Part shown: in pieces, positions 18,984 to 32,130 of the stretch
Position numbering within the stretch: position 1 is the first letter of the stretch
Layout of the letters: each line of letters begins with the position of its first letter
Origin: Lunularia cruciata
Lineage: Eukaryota > Streptophyta > Marchantiopsida > Lunulariales > Lunulariaceae
Direction: 5' to 3'
DNA length: 64,000 bases
Assembly (NCBI GenBank): GCA_948567375.1
Contig: OX419758.1
Coordinates: forward strand, 1,865,001-1,929,000
Program-made: the position numbers and the translations under genes
Notes under the pieces: generated by a model
The model's input: the letters and a program-made list of their open reading frames with translations, nothing else
What the model was told of the DNA's origin: nothing
Database searches by the model: none

Positions 18984-19078
18984 AAAATGGCGACCGCGTA
19001 AGAAAAACGAAGGATGGGAAAACCCCATCAAGCCGTACAAGAGAGAGACACAAAAGGTAACATGAGGCTAAGCCCCAA
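18984..19078. repeat. Short interspersed repeat, copy 2
   Basis: Direct-orientation copy of 17962-18053 with about 10-15 substitutions. The terminal hairpin is degraded on one side (CATGAGGCTAAGCCCCA). Confidence 0.6.
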
Positions 19079-19099
19079 GAGTTATAAAGCTTAAATGCC

Positions 19100-19137
19100 T
19101 TGCAGTTCCTCCGTCCCGTTGCAATTCCTCTGTCCCG
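19100..19137. repeat. 19 bp tandem repeat x2
   Basis: TTGCAGTTCCTCCGTCCCG followed directly by TTGCAATTCCTCTGTCCCG, then a partial CAATGTCCCG. Part of a zone rich in GTCCTG/GTCCCG motifs. Confidence 0.7.
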
Positions 19138-22100
19138 CAATGTCCCGTAGACAAACTACGAGTCAGGTCCTGCACGCCTAACATTCTCAAATCTTGCTTT
19201 AGATCAACGTCAAACATTCACATGAACACAGCTGAATTGCCCAGTCCGGACTACATGACTTGGTCTAATGAAAGGCAAGGAGTTTGAAAGGAAAGTGGAT
19301 CAAAGCGGAAAAGCTTATGAATTTGACTTTGTTGAAAATATTTATATCTCTTGAAATTAGCAGCAAGTAACTCATGGATGTACCCTTTACAGTAAAACCT
19401 GTATATGTTGTGGGCCAAATCTAGGAATGCGAAATTCCGGCAGATATGTAAGTGAATCCATTTTTGGTAGTATGGATACCAAGTGGATCATGAATTATAT
19501 AATTTTTCCTATTCAGCTACATCCGTATTTATTCTTATGGTTGTTATTGTTAAATAGAATAGCTTTGGAATTTGGAGTATCGTTATTACTAGAAAATGAC
19601 TATCCAAAGTGAAGTTATTCAATTTATACAAAATATAAATAAGCATGATGACTGGAGAATGAAGAAAGTAATAAATCTAACTTTTCATGAGGGTGTGCAA
19701 TAAATGTTTACATATTTATATAAAATTTATATTTATACTAATTGACATGAAAATCCAAATGTGTAAATATAGAAAAATTAAATTTTGGTGAAGAATAGAT
19801 AGACAACGTCTAGTATAGAGGTCAATTTTTTATGTATACATATTAATCAATTAAATATGATTCATCATTCTCATGATCAAGTCTATAAGGAATGTGTAGG
19901 TTATAGCCATGGTTATAAAGTTGTCCCACCTTCAAGTGGATAAAGATTAGCAGTTCTACATAGGATATTACGGCCATTGCATAATCCAGTGGTTAACTTT
20001 CTAAAGCAATAAATACCATATTGATTAGTTTCCATCTTCCGAGTCCTCACATATTCGTATGCAAGTCATCAATCCACGAAGTTGATGGAAGTTCGTAGCA
20101 GTTTAGTGTCTTAGTTGGCAACAAGTATATCAAATGAAATCCGCAATACCCTTGAATGTGAATTGAATCACATAGGAGTCTCGTGAATTTTAATATTGTA
20201 GAAAGCATTCGATATAACTAATTTATGTCTCTTTTGTTCTGCATTTTTATGATATAAATTAGTATGTTGTCCAAATCTCCAGAAATGTTGGACAATTTAT
20301 TTACACGTTGAATTCTATCGAGAACAAGAATAAAACACCTTGAATACCTAAAACTCAAAATAAAAGTCTTAGGATTTAAATGGAAACTTTGATATATAGA
20401 GCCCAAGCTTGATATATTCTCTTCAGAAATTCCTTTTTTCTGTACAATAAATCAAAAAAATAAATATAACCCAATAAAGTTAGAAGTCAAGTCAAAACTT
20501 TGGGATAAACTTTAGCAATTCTCTCGTTGTTTGGACACTCCTCTTAAAATTAATTTTATGAGTATTATATCCTTTAGATGTGGTAAAATTTCAGTATTCT
20601 TGTGTTGAAGATAAAAGGAAATTGCTATTGATAGATTATTTCCTTGGTATAATATTGAGGGGCTTACTAATAATTTTACCTATTTAAATGGTGTAAATTA
20701 CTAATATTATCTATACTCTACTTAAATTGAGTAAATTATTTAATTATATAAAAATTTGATTTAAAACTATGTCATTCTTGGTGCAGTAAGACAGATTTCT
20801 CATTTCTGGATTATTTGGAACTGGACCATTTTACCTTCTAGATCTTTCTTGTAAAGCTTGATGGAGTCCTCTTATCATACTTGTTATAGCTTTATAAATG
20901 TAATTTAAATTAATAATAAGATGAAATTTTTTACAGAAAATAATCACATAAAAATATCTATATCTCATGGAAATTTTAATTCAATACCAAGCAGAGTTTC
21001 ATAGTAAATTAGTTTGTTAAGAATTATATTCAAGTTCAGATTCAACAGAACTATCACTGTCAAGAAGAAAATTAAAAATTAAACTAATGTAGCATGAGTA
21101 TTTTTCCAATAACATGATAAGTTAGAATAACAAAAAATATCATAAATATATGAATTGAATACTTTCTTCTAGTATTATTTTCTCCAGGTTTCCTCTCTGA
21201 ATAACTTCCTATCACTAATGAACCCCATCACTATGGATAGAGTAAGACAAACTCTCCAAACTTCCTTTCACTTCAACTAATAAAGTTGTAATGAACTCCT
21301 AGAAAATCAAGATGAATTCAATAATACAAAAAGAATTTGTAGCAAAAACATTAATCATAAGATGAAGATATCTTTTCATTACATTGCAATTCAAGTCATA
21401 AATAACAATGAAAAGTGTGCAAAATATGCATTCATTGTAACATGCAAATAATGATGAAATATTAAATGTATCTCATTTATATAAGTTACTAGTTCTAAAG
21501 ATGAATGTTGACAAAAGAACAAATTCTTTGTAAGTTTGGGTCAATATTGTTGAAGTGTGGATGAGTCCTCCAGCACTCAAGGGGCAATCTTTTTGGAAAT
21601 TAATATATCTTATCTAAAAAGCTTATTACTATTCAGAATATGGAATTGAAAAAAGAAATTTTTTCTCTGAAAAATCTGGTCCAATATTGTTAAAGTGTGG
21701 AATAAGATATCTAGCCATCCAATGATCCTTTGAAAGTTTATGCTAAAATCCTTGGAAGGTGCTGAACCTTACAAAATTCAAAGTTCCAAATTGTGAAAGG
21801 AAACTTGTCTAAAATCTGGTTTTAAATTCCAAACATAAATGCAATCAAGATGAAATAAAGATAAGATGCAAAAACTACTTTTAATGCAAGAAGTAACAAA
21901 ATAGATATTCAAGATAAATAGATTTTCAAGCATACCAAACAAGTAGAACTTTTGAGAAACTTCTCTATATGTGTAATGAGATATAAATTATGATGTTTGA
22001 CACTATTTTTTCCTCTATATTACAATGAGCTTTGATCATTAAAAAATCAAATTGTTATTTCAATGTTAACCTTGACTAGCTCTAACCATGTCTAGTAAAT

Positions 22101-23213
22101 CCATGAATATATTACATAGATTTATGTTAAAATACATATTCTAAAGTTAAAAAAATTTATTTTCAAATTAAACATAATGGAATGAAGATTTTTGTATAAT
22201 GGAGATAAAATTTTGGTCGTCCATTGTTCAAGAATTCCTCCCTTAAGTCAATCCCAAATTTGATATGATTAATTGAAATTGGAGGACTTGAAACCGAGGT
22301 GTTTGGGTGGAGGTTATGATTAGGCTGAGGGTTTTGACCACATCTCAAGTTTTGGTTTGTAACAATCAAGTGAATTTGGCATCATTGTTTGTAGCTTTGT
22401 CTTGTACTTTATACAATTCTTAGTGTGAAATACTCAAGTAAAGAATTCAGGATCTTGGATTAATTATATATGGGTATATGGAATTCAAATTTTAGTCTAG
22501 CTTAAGAATTAATCCATATCTAGGGATTTGTTCAAATTCAGGTACCAATTTTACATAAGTTGAAAGAAGTGCATAACAAACTACCTTGTAAATTTTGGTT
22601 GAATCAAGGGTTATAGGCATTAGGATTAGATGCTCCAAATTTCAGTCAAATTATTATCACAAGCAATATAGAAAATTTTCTACCCACAAAAAGAACTAAT
22701 TGCAATTTTTCAATTTGAGGTAATGGTTGAAAGAGTGATAGCTTGTTGGAGAGCTGGAAACTAGCTAGATAGCTAGTGATAGCTGGAAACTTGTAGCTAA
22801 TTTTCTTATGGTTTGGATTGGTATGTAGGCACTTTGTGTATTTCTCTTTAGTAATGTTATAAGTGACTAACAAACCAAGAGTGAGTGTTATGATTGCAAG
22901 TTCGGTTGCACTTTCCTAACCAATAGAAGGAGATTAGGAATTGGCATAGATTTTCTAGTGGTTTGGAATACAAGAGGACGCAACTACCCATGATAGGTCT
23001 AGATAAGATAATCTATAGCTAGCCTCCACAAGCAAGCATGCAAAGTATCAAATTCAAGTATTGTAGCTCTAATCAAGCAAAATGTAGTGGTGGTTTTGAA
23101 ATATAGTCCCCCATATCTTGAACTTTATTATATTATCCATCTAAGAGGTTCAACTTCTATAACTTTTAACTTGTTTAGTTTTCAATTAGTGTGCATCCAT
23201 TTAGGAAACAAAT
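19138..23213. other. AT-rich region without recognised genes
   Basis: About 4 kb with only short frames. No RT, integrase, LTR end or RNA-gene motif was seen on either strand. Probably very old repeat DNA or unconstrained intergenic sequence. Confidence 0.5.
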
Positions 23214-23272
23214 ATGCATGTATGTGTATAGGTGTGTATGTATGTATGTATGTGTGTATATATATATATATA
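23214..23272. repeat. Microsatellite (GTAT)n / (TA)n
   Basis: Irregular TATG/TGTA units run into a pure TA tract, then AACC. Confidence 0.85.
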
Positions 23273-24374
23273 ACCTATCATTTTTCACATTTCTATATAT
23301 TAATCATCCATCATCTCTTCAATGTTGTAATATAGGGAACTTTGGGTTTTTTTGTAACTATCCTTTCCTTTGTATAGAGATTAATGTCAAAATGCCTAAT
23401 CTTGAAGGGGAATTGTGTATATGATATCATTTGGAAGGAATATTTGTGTGTTGGACCTTTGGAAGATGAGCAATGTTACTCCAAAGAGATTAAGACTTGT
23501 CTTGCAAGATATGGCTCTTTGGAAGATGTCATCCTTCACACCAAATGACATGGGTTGTTCTTTGGAAGAAGAAAATCTTATTTGAGAAGGAACCCAAATC
23601 TTTGGAAGGGTAAGAGTTATTCTTCAAAAAAATAAACCATCCATACCACAAATCAAAATAATTTGGAGCGCCACCTAAACCTAAACATAGAGTATTACAT
23701 ATGAGGATGGAAATGGGTGACTAAATACAATTGAAAAGGAAGGGATCAAGGCAAAACTTTGAGAGAGTAAGGAGGATTTGGTTCTCCCTTGCTCTTGGCT
23801 CTTGTCAACAACTTTACTTCTTTGTCAAAGAGAATCTTCTCAAGTCAAACATGCTTCTCTTGCTTCACTTGACAACTTTGAGGTGTTATATGCTTAGTAG
23901 AACATGTGGCTACTTGACTTACTTCCAAATCTAGCAAACCTTATCATCAAAAAATGATGCCTTATGGTTTTAACTCCTCTAGATTCATATAGTGGACATC
24001 CATATCTCTTTTGGTGGGAAGTGGGTAAGACACGAACCTCACATGTGGTCTCGAGACATGGGGCTGAGGAGAATTTGCCCTCACATGCCTTGGGATGCAA
24101 TAGTTACCACACAAAAAGTTCTACTACGTTGGTCTTATAAGCTTTGGACAACTTGACACCTAGTGGCTGGACTCTCCATACTTATAGCACACAACAATTG
24201 GTGAATTTTTCTTAAAGGAAAAACCCATAGTGGTGGTTTTTTAACAACAGGCTTTGGATGCATATAGTGAGAGGTAATTGTAGGAGGAGGCTGAGATAAG
24301 GTAGGAGGTACGTCCTATACCACAAAGACTGTTGACATGAAAGTCTCATCATGGAGTAGGGGATACGAGATGCT
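23273..24374. other. Unassigned intergenic sequence
   Basis: Contains several TTTGGAAG repeats (23455-23610) but no coding motif or repeat boundary that I can support. Confidence 0.4.
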
Positions 24375-25110
24375 ATGGGAGAAGGGGAAGTTAGTAGAGT
24401 CCTTGCATGGCCAAAAATTTACTTGGCTTGGGGAGGAGGTGTATATAGGATTCTTGAAGTGGTTTGTAATTCCACTTAGGTACAAGAGTTTTTAAAAGAC
24501 ACTTACCCTCAAAGATAGCTCTCAAGTTTGTCACTCTTGTGAGCTCTTAGGCCTCCATGGTATGGTCCTTCATGCAATTTCTTTGTAGAGTCTTGCTTAG
24601 TAGTTCTCTTATACATCCTTCCACTTAGTCAAATGGTGGGAATTACATGAGTGATGTCACTCCATAACACAACAGACATGACTCAATAGAATTCACACTT
24701 ACATTTTATCATTCACAAAATTCAAGTAGAGTAATGGATTGTCTATATTCTTGGATTCTTAGATCCTATGGCCAATATCAATGATACATCCTTACTACAT
24801 GGCCACCTTAGATTTTGCAATTGCAATCATACCCTCTCCTCCTAGCCTACATGTGAACACCGAGTTATGAGAGATAAGTGACTTGGAGAGAATCCCTAAT
24901 CATAGATTTTGGGTGGGAAGATTACACACAAAGGGAGAACAAGCCACATAAATAGCTACTCTAACTCTAAAAATAATTTGTATCTACCATAATCACTTCT
25001 CTTCCTACAACCACCACCTTCTTATGCAGTAGCACCAAGAATGCCAATCGGCTCTCTTCTCTTAGATATTCCTAGACTAGATGCACGTGCTTTGAATATC
25101 GTTAAAGCAC
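24375..25110. repeat. Dispersed repeat J, copy 1
   Basis: Diverged match in the same orientation to 54890-55565. Shared blocks: TCCTTGCATGGC, TTTACTTGGCTTGG, CACTTA, AACTCTAAAAATAATTT (here) / AACCCTAAAAATAATTT (there), AATGCCAAT. Class unknown; no coding region established. Element D is inserted just beyond its right end. Confidence 0.55.
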
Positions 25111-25169
25111 CACCTAAACCTTAATTACCACCTACCTCTTTTGCTATAATACAAGAACCTATAGAATAG

Positions 25170-25906
25170 TGTAATAGCAGAGATAGCAAAGAAACACAAA
25201 AGAGAAAACACAAGTTTCATGCTCAAACTTTGGTGCCCTAAGGGAGCACCTTCTCTTTATTATAGCCAAAGAGGTTCTCCTCCAAGGATGCTCCACCATA
25301 AGATTAGGTACATGGAAAGGTGATCTTTTAGAGAGCTCCACCCTTAGATTACTTGCTTGGATGGGTGACATGTCAATCTTGGTCACATCTGGTCGGTCAA
25401 ACAAGCTTTGACCGGAAGGAATCTTTTAAGGAATCTTCTTGTAGGAATCTCAAAATCACATGGGTGAGGTACCATTGGAAAGCTCTCAGCAAGAAAAACC
25501 AAGGGAGGAGAAGGCAAGCCTTTCCTCCACTTTGGGGGAGGGACAATTTCACATTTTTCAAGCCTAATTCATCCGTTTAGGCCTCCAAAATTGCTTCCAA
25601 AGTTTTCAAGCCTATTTTTCTTTCTGACCTATTAGTAGAAGTGCTCTTTTGGTGATACCTCTACCTGATCTACTTTTTCCATTATGTGTACCATCCTTCT
25701 AGATGTCACCAACCCAAATTCTACCTTTAGATCATATGTTTAGCTATTGATTCTAAAGTCTTCAAGCATGTTTTGGTTTCTGGCCTATTACTAGAAGTAC
25801 TCTTTTGGTGATACATCTATCTGATTAACTTGTCCATCATGTATAACATCCATGTTACCAAACCAAATTTCATCTCTAGATCATATGTTTAGCTATTGGT
25901 ATTACA
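25170..25906 (-). repeat. 3' LTR of element D
   Basis: 737 bp, minus-strand start TGTAATACCAATAGC, end TCTGCTATTACA. It contains a roughly 165 bp tandem duplication near its start (AATAGCTAAACATATGATCT appears twice). A TATAATAAAG box lies near 25255 (minus). Confidence 0.92.
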
Positions 25907-25921
25907 AACCTCCCTCCTTTT
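25907..25921 (-). other. Polypurine tract of element D
   Basis: Minus strand AAAAGGAGGGAGGTT, immediately before the 3' LTR. Confidence 0.85.
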
Positions 25922-25946
25922 AAGACACAATGTCCTTGTTGCGAAG

Positions 25947-28900
25947 CTACTGCTCAAAAGATCTCACTAACATTGGTGTGTGGGTCAAGTTGGTTGTTGG
26001 TTCCCATGTCACCTCATACAATGGGTAACCTTTCCATTGTATGAGATATTCCACACATGGGTGACAAGTACCATGGATGCATTCTTGGAGAATGCGTTCA
26101 ACTTTTTGTTCCTCCATGCCATTGATGAGTGTCAAGCAAGGTTGAATGTCTTGTATGGAAGGACAGTGGCCTAATTGGGGTGCATATCTACATAGTAGGG
26201 AGACATAGAACACTAGATGGATCTTCATGTGTGGTGGGAGCTTGAGGTGATAGGCCACATCACTGATTTGACAAAGAATGGGAGAAGGCCCAATAAAATG
26301 AGGTCTGAGCTTGCGAGGGCCAACTAATGTGAGGTTAGTTGTTGACAACCAAACTTGATCTCCCACCTGGTACTCCATGTGCCTATGGTGTGCATCGGCA
26401 TACTTCTTTTGTCGATTTTTGGCAATCTGAAACCTATTTTTGGCATTCTCCACGCCTTGTTGGATTCTCAAAACAAAAGAGTTGACAACATCAACCTTGG
26501 TAGTTATTGGATGGATCTTCATCAAGCTCAAAGGTGTGAAAGGATGCTCACCATGTATGAGGAAGAATGGTGTGACTTAGGTTGAGGCATTTACTAAATT
26601 GTTGTAGGAAAATTCCACTAATGGAAGTAACGTGTCCCACCTCTCTTGCTTCTCCAAGGTGAAGCTCCAAAGCATATCTTCAATAGTGCAATTAGCCCGC
26701 TCTATTGGCCATTGGTATGTGGATGGTAACCCATGGACATGGCCAATTTGGTTTTGAAGAAACCAAAGAGTGTTCTTTGAAACAAACTAGTAAATTGAGT
26801 GCCTCTATTGATGATGAGCACTCAAGACAGGCCATGGTGAGAGAAGTCTACATCTAAGTACAATTTAGCTGAGTTGTAAAGCCATCATATCCTTAGTGGT
26901 AGGGCATACATGAATCATTTTGTGGGTTTGGTCAACAAATACTATGATGGAGTCAAACCCGGAGGTGGTCTTGGGCAATTCACAAACTAGATCCATACTC
27001 ACATGTTCCTAATGTTGCATAGGAGTAGAGAGGTGTTGTAGGAGTCTTGCAGGAGCTTGATTAGAGACTTTGTTTCGTTGAAAAAGTAGGCAGCTCCAAA
27101 TATATTCTATCACATTGTTGCTCATCTTGGGCCAATAGTAATGGTTGGACTACATCCAAGGTCTTGTCCACTCCAACATGACCTACAATGATAGAATCAT
27201 GACATACCACTAAGATGGTGGTATGAAATTTTGGAGCATTCAAGATCCATAATTTACCATCACAAAAGGTGAGTCCTTGGTTGTTGGTGATGCCTTTGGA
27301 TGATTGAGGTCCTATGATTTGTGGATCTATTTTTGTAGCAATTAGAATCTTTGGCTAGAATTCAGGGTTCATCTTGACCTTTGCCACCAAATTGTTTTCC
27401 AGGCATTAAGGTGAATTCATTTACAAGTTGCTTCTTGCCTTCCACGTAGGTAATTGTCATGTTGAATTATTGTTGCAACTTTGCCCATTGATATGGTGAT
27501 GAGATAGATCTTTTTGTGTCTTGTGGTAGACTAGAGGTTTGTGGTCTATCTCCACTATAATGTCTTCTCACCAAGATAGTGCTTCCAATGCTTGGTTGCA
27601 AGGACAATGGCTAACTCATCTTGCTCTATGGTGTGACAATTGCATTCTACTTGTAACAACTTTTGAGAGAAGTATGCAATTGGATGCCACTCATCATGCC
27701 ACTCTTGTTGTAGGATTGCCTCTATTGCTACGCTTGATGCATCAATAGCCAATTTGATTTGACATTTTGGGTCATACCATTTCAAGATTGGTGCATAAAG
27801 CAAGGTGTCTTTCAATTCTTGAAAGGCCAGATCTTGCGTGGTTCCCCATATCCACTTCTTCCCCTTGCCAAGTAGTGTTGTTAAAGGCTATGCCACCTTA
27901 GAGAAGTCCTTGACAAACCAACGATAAAACCTCATCAACCCCAAGAAGCTCTTGAGTTAAGTCTGATCTTCTAGAGCGCTCCATTTTTGAATGACCTCTA
28001 TTTTATTTGTTAATACTTGGAGACCCTTTGCACTTACTCTATGCCCCAAGTAGTCTACTTCAGACTTGCCAAACATGCACTTTGAGATTTTGGTGTACAA
28101 GTGATTTTGTCGTACAATCTGGAGGACTTCTCATAGATGTTGCTTGTGTTCCGTCATTGTCCTACCATATACTAAGATGTCATCTAGGAAGAGAATAACA
28201 AACTTATCCAAATATGTCATTCATTAGACTCATGAAAGTGGCAGGTGCATTTGTGAGGCCAAATGGCATCATAAGTACTCGAAGTGGCCATACTTGGTTC
28301 AAAAGGCAGTTTTGGATATGTCTTCCTCTATAATTTGGATTTGATTGTAATCACTCCGAAAGTCTAGTTTGGTGAAGTGTTTTGCTCCATTGAGTTCATC
28401 AAATGGGTTGTCCATGCGGGATAAAGGGTATTTGTTCTTCATTGTTTGCTGATTGGCCTTGATAGTCAATGCACATGTGCATTGTATAGTCCTTCTTCTT
28501 CACAAACAAGACAAGAGCCTCATATGGTGATATGCTGGGTAGATAAACCTTTTTTGCAACATATCCTCAATTTGAGCCTTACACTCCTCCAACTCCTGAG
28601 GTGATAGACGATATAGGGCCTCAAAAGAAGATGTCTTCTTTGGAAGTATCTCAATTTTATGATCTACTCTCCTTTTTGGCGGTAATCCTAAGGGTAGATC
28701 ATCTGAGAAGACATCTTGAAACTCATTTACCACATCCTTCAATTTCTCAAGATTTTTTCCATTGAGTTGTGCACTTTGGATTTCTCTTATAAGACCCATG
28801 AAACATCTATCTGTCTCATATATAGTTGTTGTTCTTGTGACATAGAGAGGCAATTTTTGCCTATGTGCTTTTTCTCTAACCCCAATGATCATCCATTGGT

Positions 28901-29240
28901 GGGTGCTCACTACTTTCTTTCTCCAATCTACCATAAGGTTGTATTGCTCCATCCAATGCATGCCTAAGATTGCATCATAATGAGCTGATTGTATCACTTG
29001 CCACTCAATTGCTTCTTGATATTCTCCTATAGAGAGTGTTACCCTTTTAGATAACAACTCAATCTTCTCTGTTTGCATTAGATAGCTCTACTTCTTTGCT
29101 CTCATCTTTCTCTAGATCCATCTCCAATCTTATTGCAATAGAGCAAGATAAGAAATTCTATATTGCTCCATGATCTATCAATACTCTCACTTGATTGCCT
29201 TTTAGGACCCCATTCACGACAATCAAGTGTGAGTTTGCCT
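25947..29240 (-). pseudogene. Pol of element D (PR-RT-RH-IN-chromodomain)
   Basis: Decayed domains (minus, descending): protease near 29185 with VLIDHGAI, where the catalytic Asp-Ser/Thr-Gly is Asp-His-Gly, and YDAILGMHWMEQYNLMVDWR near 28960; RT from 28750 with NEFQDVFSDDLPLGLPPKR, RLSPQELEECKAQIEDML, then MPFGLTNAPATFMSLMND near 28250; RNase H 27555-27815 with IKLAIDASSVAIEAILQQ and LATKHWKHYL; integrase zinc finger near 27200 (VVCHDSIIVGHVGVDKTL); and the integrase C-terminus 26531-26100 (RQKKYADAHHRHMEYQVGDQ). The end is a chromodomain (25970-26080) with EYLIQWKGYPLYEVTWEP. The chromodomain places it among chromoviruses (family knowledge). Confidence 0.9.
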
Positions 29241-29299
29241 TTCTAGATCTTTGCGCACTCATATTCTTCCTCTCCTTGCTTGTCCACTTCCTTATTGGG

Positions 29300-30950
29300 C
29301 CAATAAGGCCATGAGGTACCTTTACTAGCAATCTTCATTTTCTGAGGTGATTTCTGCATCCTCTACTTCAATGCATCACTACATGTTGTTCAACGATTGC
29401 TTGTATGGAGGCCAAGGGCATCTAAGGAGACAAGTATAAAAATTGATGGATATGTGCCCAATACAACCACAATTGTAGCAACAACATTGTTCTCCTTGAG
29501 TTTCTTCTCCTCTTGGGACTCCATCTTTCCATTCTTCCACCCATCCTTGCTCTCCTTGAAGCAATCGTACTCCTCTATCTTGAAACTGAAGGTTGCCCAA
29601 TTCCATAGGTGTTGGTCCACCTACTTGTGGCATTTCCACCTGATAATATTAAGATGGAACTACTCCTTCACCTCCTCCAAGTGCCCCTACTATTCTTTGA
29701 GCACAAGCAATGGCTTCAAATATAATGCAAGGATTTTGTACCATTATTTCTTAGCAAATCCGGTCCTTCAACCCTCATTTGAAATTGTCAAGAGCCTTTG
29801 CTAGATTCTTGTTGGTTATTGCAACTTGTAGATCTAAAAATACTTCCACTTACTCTTGTATGTTATTCCTTTGTTTCAATCCACATAGTCAGATTTGGGC
29901 CATCTGCACAGAATCCACAGATTGGAAATTCTTTAGAAGTCCTTCTTGCATTACTGTCCACGTGACCTCCCTTTTTTCTACCAACATTGATCATTCCCAA
30001 GCATCATACCATGTGAAGGCTTTATTGGTCAAGTACCCACACGCAAACATACCTATGGCATGCTTAGAGATCTCCATCATGAACAATCAAAAGTATCAAT
30101 TCATTCTCAAGATCCAATTCTCCACTACTTCTATAGCATGTTGCTCCTTGTAAGGCTTGATATTGCAGGTCTCCTTCATCTGTAGTAATAATGTGGCTTC
30201 ATCATTTGCCGGGTTCAATGTCATAGGCATGGGTGCCTCTCCAAGTACTTCAATTGTAGGTATTGGGCTTTGAGACGGTTCTCTTTCCTATATTGTTTGA
30301 TCATTCCTAAGGGTTTGTACCTAATTTTGTAATGCCTCCATGGTCATCTTGATCTCCCAAAACTCGTTCAACATTGCTTGTGTTCCTTGCATCCATTCCT
30401 GCAATTGTAGATCCATGGTTCTTGCAAACGCTCACTCACTCCTTCTTATGTCAATAGAGAATGATATGATCACTATGGAGGGTGCACAAACTATTGGGAC
30501 TACCATTAGGACTTTGGAAGATATCACTCTTTGATAATATTCCTCACCAAAATTCTTGACTATGAAATCCATAAACATCACTTTTGGTCTAACTACGTAA
30601 CAAATTTCTACTTGAGTATTGAAAGGGAGAGGATTTGAGACATTCAGATCCACACAAAACAGATGTAAATTGCCAAATCCCACTCTCTATTATAAATCAC
30701 TACATGTAGAATCACTAGGTTTGGTGAGTTCATCACTATGTCTATGAACTCTGCTCCAAAATGGTACATGAGATAAACTCTCACTTGTTCTCATTGGATG
30801 TATATGATCTTGATGTGAAATGGATTCAAGAATGGAAATCAAAGTGCAAGAAATTGTCCTCCAAGAGCCTCCATCCCATCTCTCTAAAACTCTCCTAACC
30901 TATCAATTGCTCTATGATTTTTCTCCCCAAAATTATTGAGTCTCAGTAGC
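29300..30950 (-). pseudogene. Gag of element D
   Basis: The frame at 29379-29639 holds a CCHC knuckle, CYNCGCIGHISINFYTC. The normal pattern is CxxCxxxGHxxxxC, and here the last Cys is displaced. Upstream minus-strand sequence (29700-30400) is the capsid part, with frameshifts. It lies between the primer binding site and protease, the usual gag position. Confidence 0.7.
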
Positions 30951-30998
30951 CTCTTTTCTTCAAAGAGTAGTGATCCACTCTCTTGGATTGAAAAATTT

Positions 30999-31010
30999 GC
31001 TCTGATACCA
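30999..31010 (-). other. Primer binding site of element D (tRNA-iMet type)
   Basis: Minus strand TGGTATCAGAGC, complementary to the 3' end of plant initiator methionine tRNA (known sequence), one base from the 5' LTR. Confidence 0.93.
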
Positions 31011-31011
31011 T

Positions 31012-31737
31012 TTTAATAGCAAAGATAGCAGAGAAACACAGAAGAGAAAACATAGGTTTCACAATCAAATTTTGGTGCCCCAAGGGAACACCTTCTCTTT
31101 ATTATATAGCAAAAGACGTTCTACTTCAAGGATGCTCCACCAAAGGATTAGGTGACTTGTCAATGAGCTCCACCCTTAGATTACTTGCTTGGATGGGTGA
31201 CATGTAGATCCTGGTCCATCTGGTTGGTCAAACAAGCTTTGACCAAAAGGAATCTTTTAGGGAATCTTCTTGTAGGAATCTCAAAATCACGTGGGTGAGA
31301 TACCATTGGAAAGCTCTTGGCTAGACAATTCAAGGGGAGGGAAGGCCAAAATTCCTTGTATTGGGGAGGAGTTGCACATTTTTAAGGCCTAATTCATCTG
31401 TTTAGGCATCCAAAATTGCCTTTGAAGTTTTCAGGCCTATTTTGGTTTCTACCATATTAGTAGAAGTGCTCTTTTGGTGATACTTCTACCTAATCTAATT
31501 TGTCCATTATATGTACAATCCTTTTAGATGTCACCATCCCAATTTCTACCTTTAGATCATATGTTTAGCTATTGATTCTAAAGTCTTCAAGCATGTTTCG
31601 GTTCCTGGCCTATTAATAGAAGTACTCTTTGGTGATACCTCTATTTGATCTACTAAGTCCATCATGTATAACATCCTCCTAGATGTTACCAAACCTAATT
31701 TCATTTCTAGATCATATGTCTAGCTATTGGTATTACA
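31012..31737 (-). repeat. 5' LTR of element D
   Basis: 726 bp pair of 25170-25906, with minus-strand start TGTAATACCAATAGC at 31737. The end is decayed (GCTATTAAA). Confidence 0.92.
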
Positions 31738-31742
31738 AATAG

Positions 31743-32130
31743 TTTGCCCTACTTCTTTTACTAGCCAACACAAAGGTCTCATAGTACTTCTCTACTTCTC
31801 CCACACTTGGGCTTAGTTGGACCATAGAAGTCCTCTCCCATAGCCCCATACATAGGATCCCGCAATCCTTCACTATCTTGCATTGTTGTAACATCTCATA
31901 GATGGTTTCTTGCCTCTTAGACTTGGTACCTTTGCCTAGCCAACAAAGACCTAATCATCTTCTTCCACATATTACTCTTGCTTTCTCATCCTTGAACCCC
32001 TTTCATTTCATGCATTGAGGAAGAGGGTTGGTAAGGAAACACTCTATGAATATCTGCATTTTTAGGCTTTTTAAGTATCAGATTTATATAGCTCTAGAGA
32101 TTTTATGACTCATCCCACAGTGTCATGGTT
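31743..32130. other. Flank between element D and nest B
   Basis: No gene assigned. The minus strand has a readable stretch (YEMLQQCK, VEKYYETFVLASKRSRA near 31750-31900) that could be an old coding remnant. Before nest B inserted, this sequence was contiguous with 45733. Confidence 0.35.

Larger units (their letters stand above)
25170..31737 (-). mobile_element. Complete Ty3/gypsy chromovirus-type element D
   Basis: 6568 bp on the minus strand. Both LTRs are present (31012-31737 and 25170-25906, ends TGTAATACC / GCTATTACA), with an initiator-Met-type primer binding site and a purine tract. A perfect 5 bp target duplication AATAG lies at 25165-25169 and 31738-31742. Order: LTR, gag with one CCHC knuckle, protease, RT, RNase H, integrase, chromodomain, LTR. 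Every coding domain has stops and frameshifts, and the LTRs differ at many sites, so the insertion is old and dead. Outer ends are certain. Confidence 0.95.
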
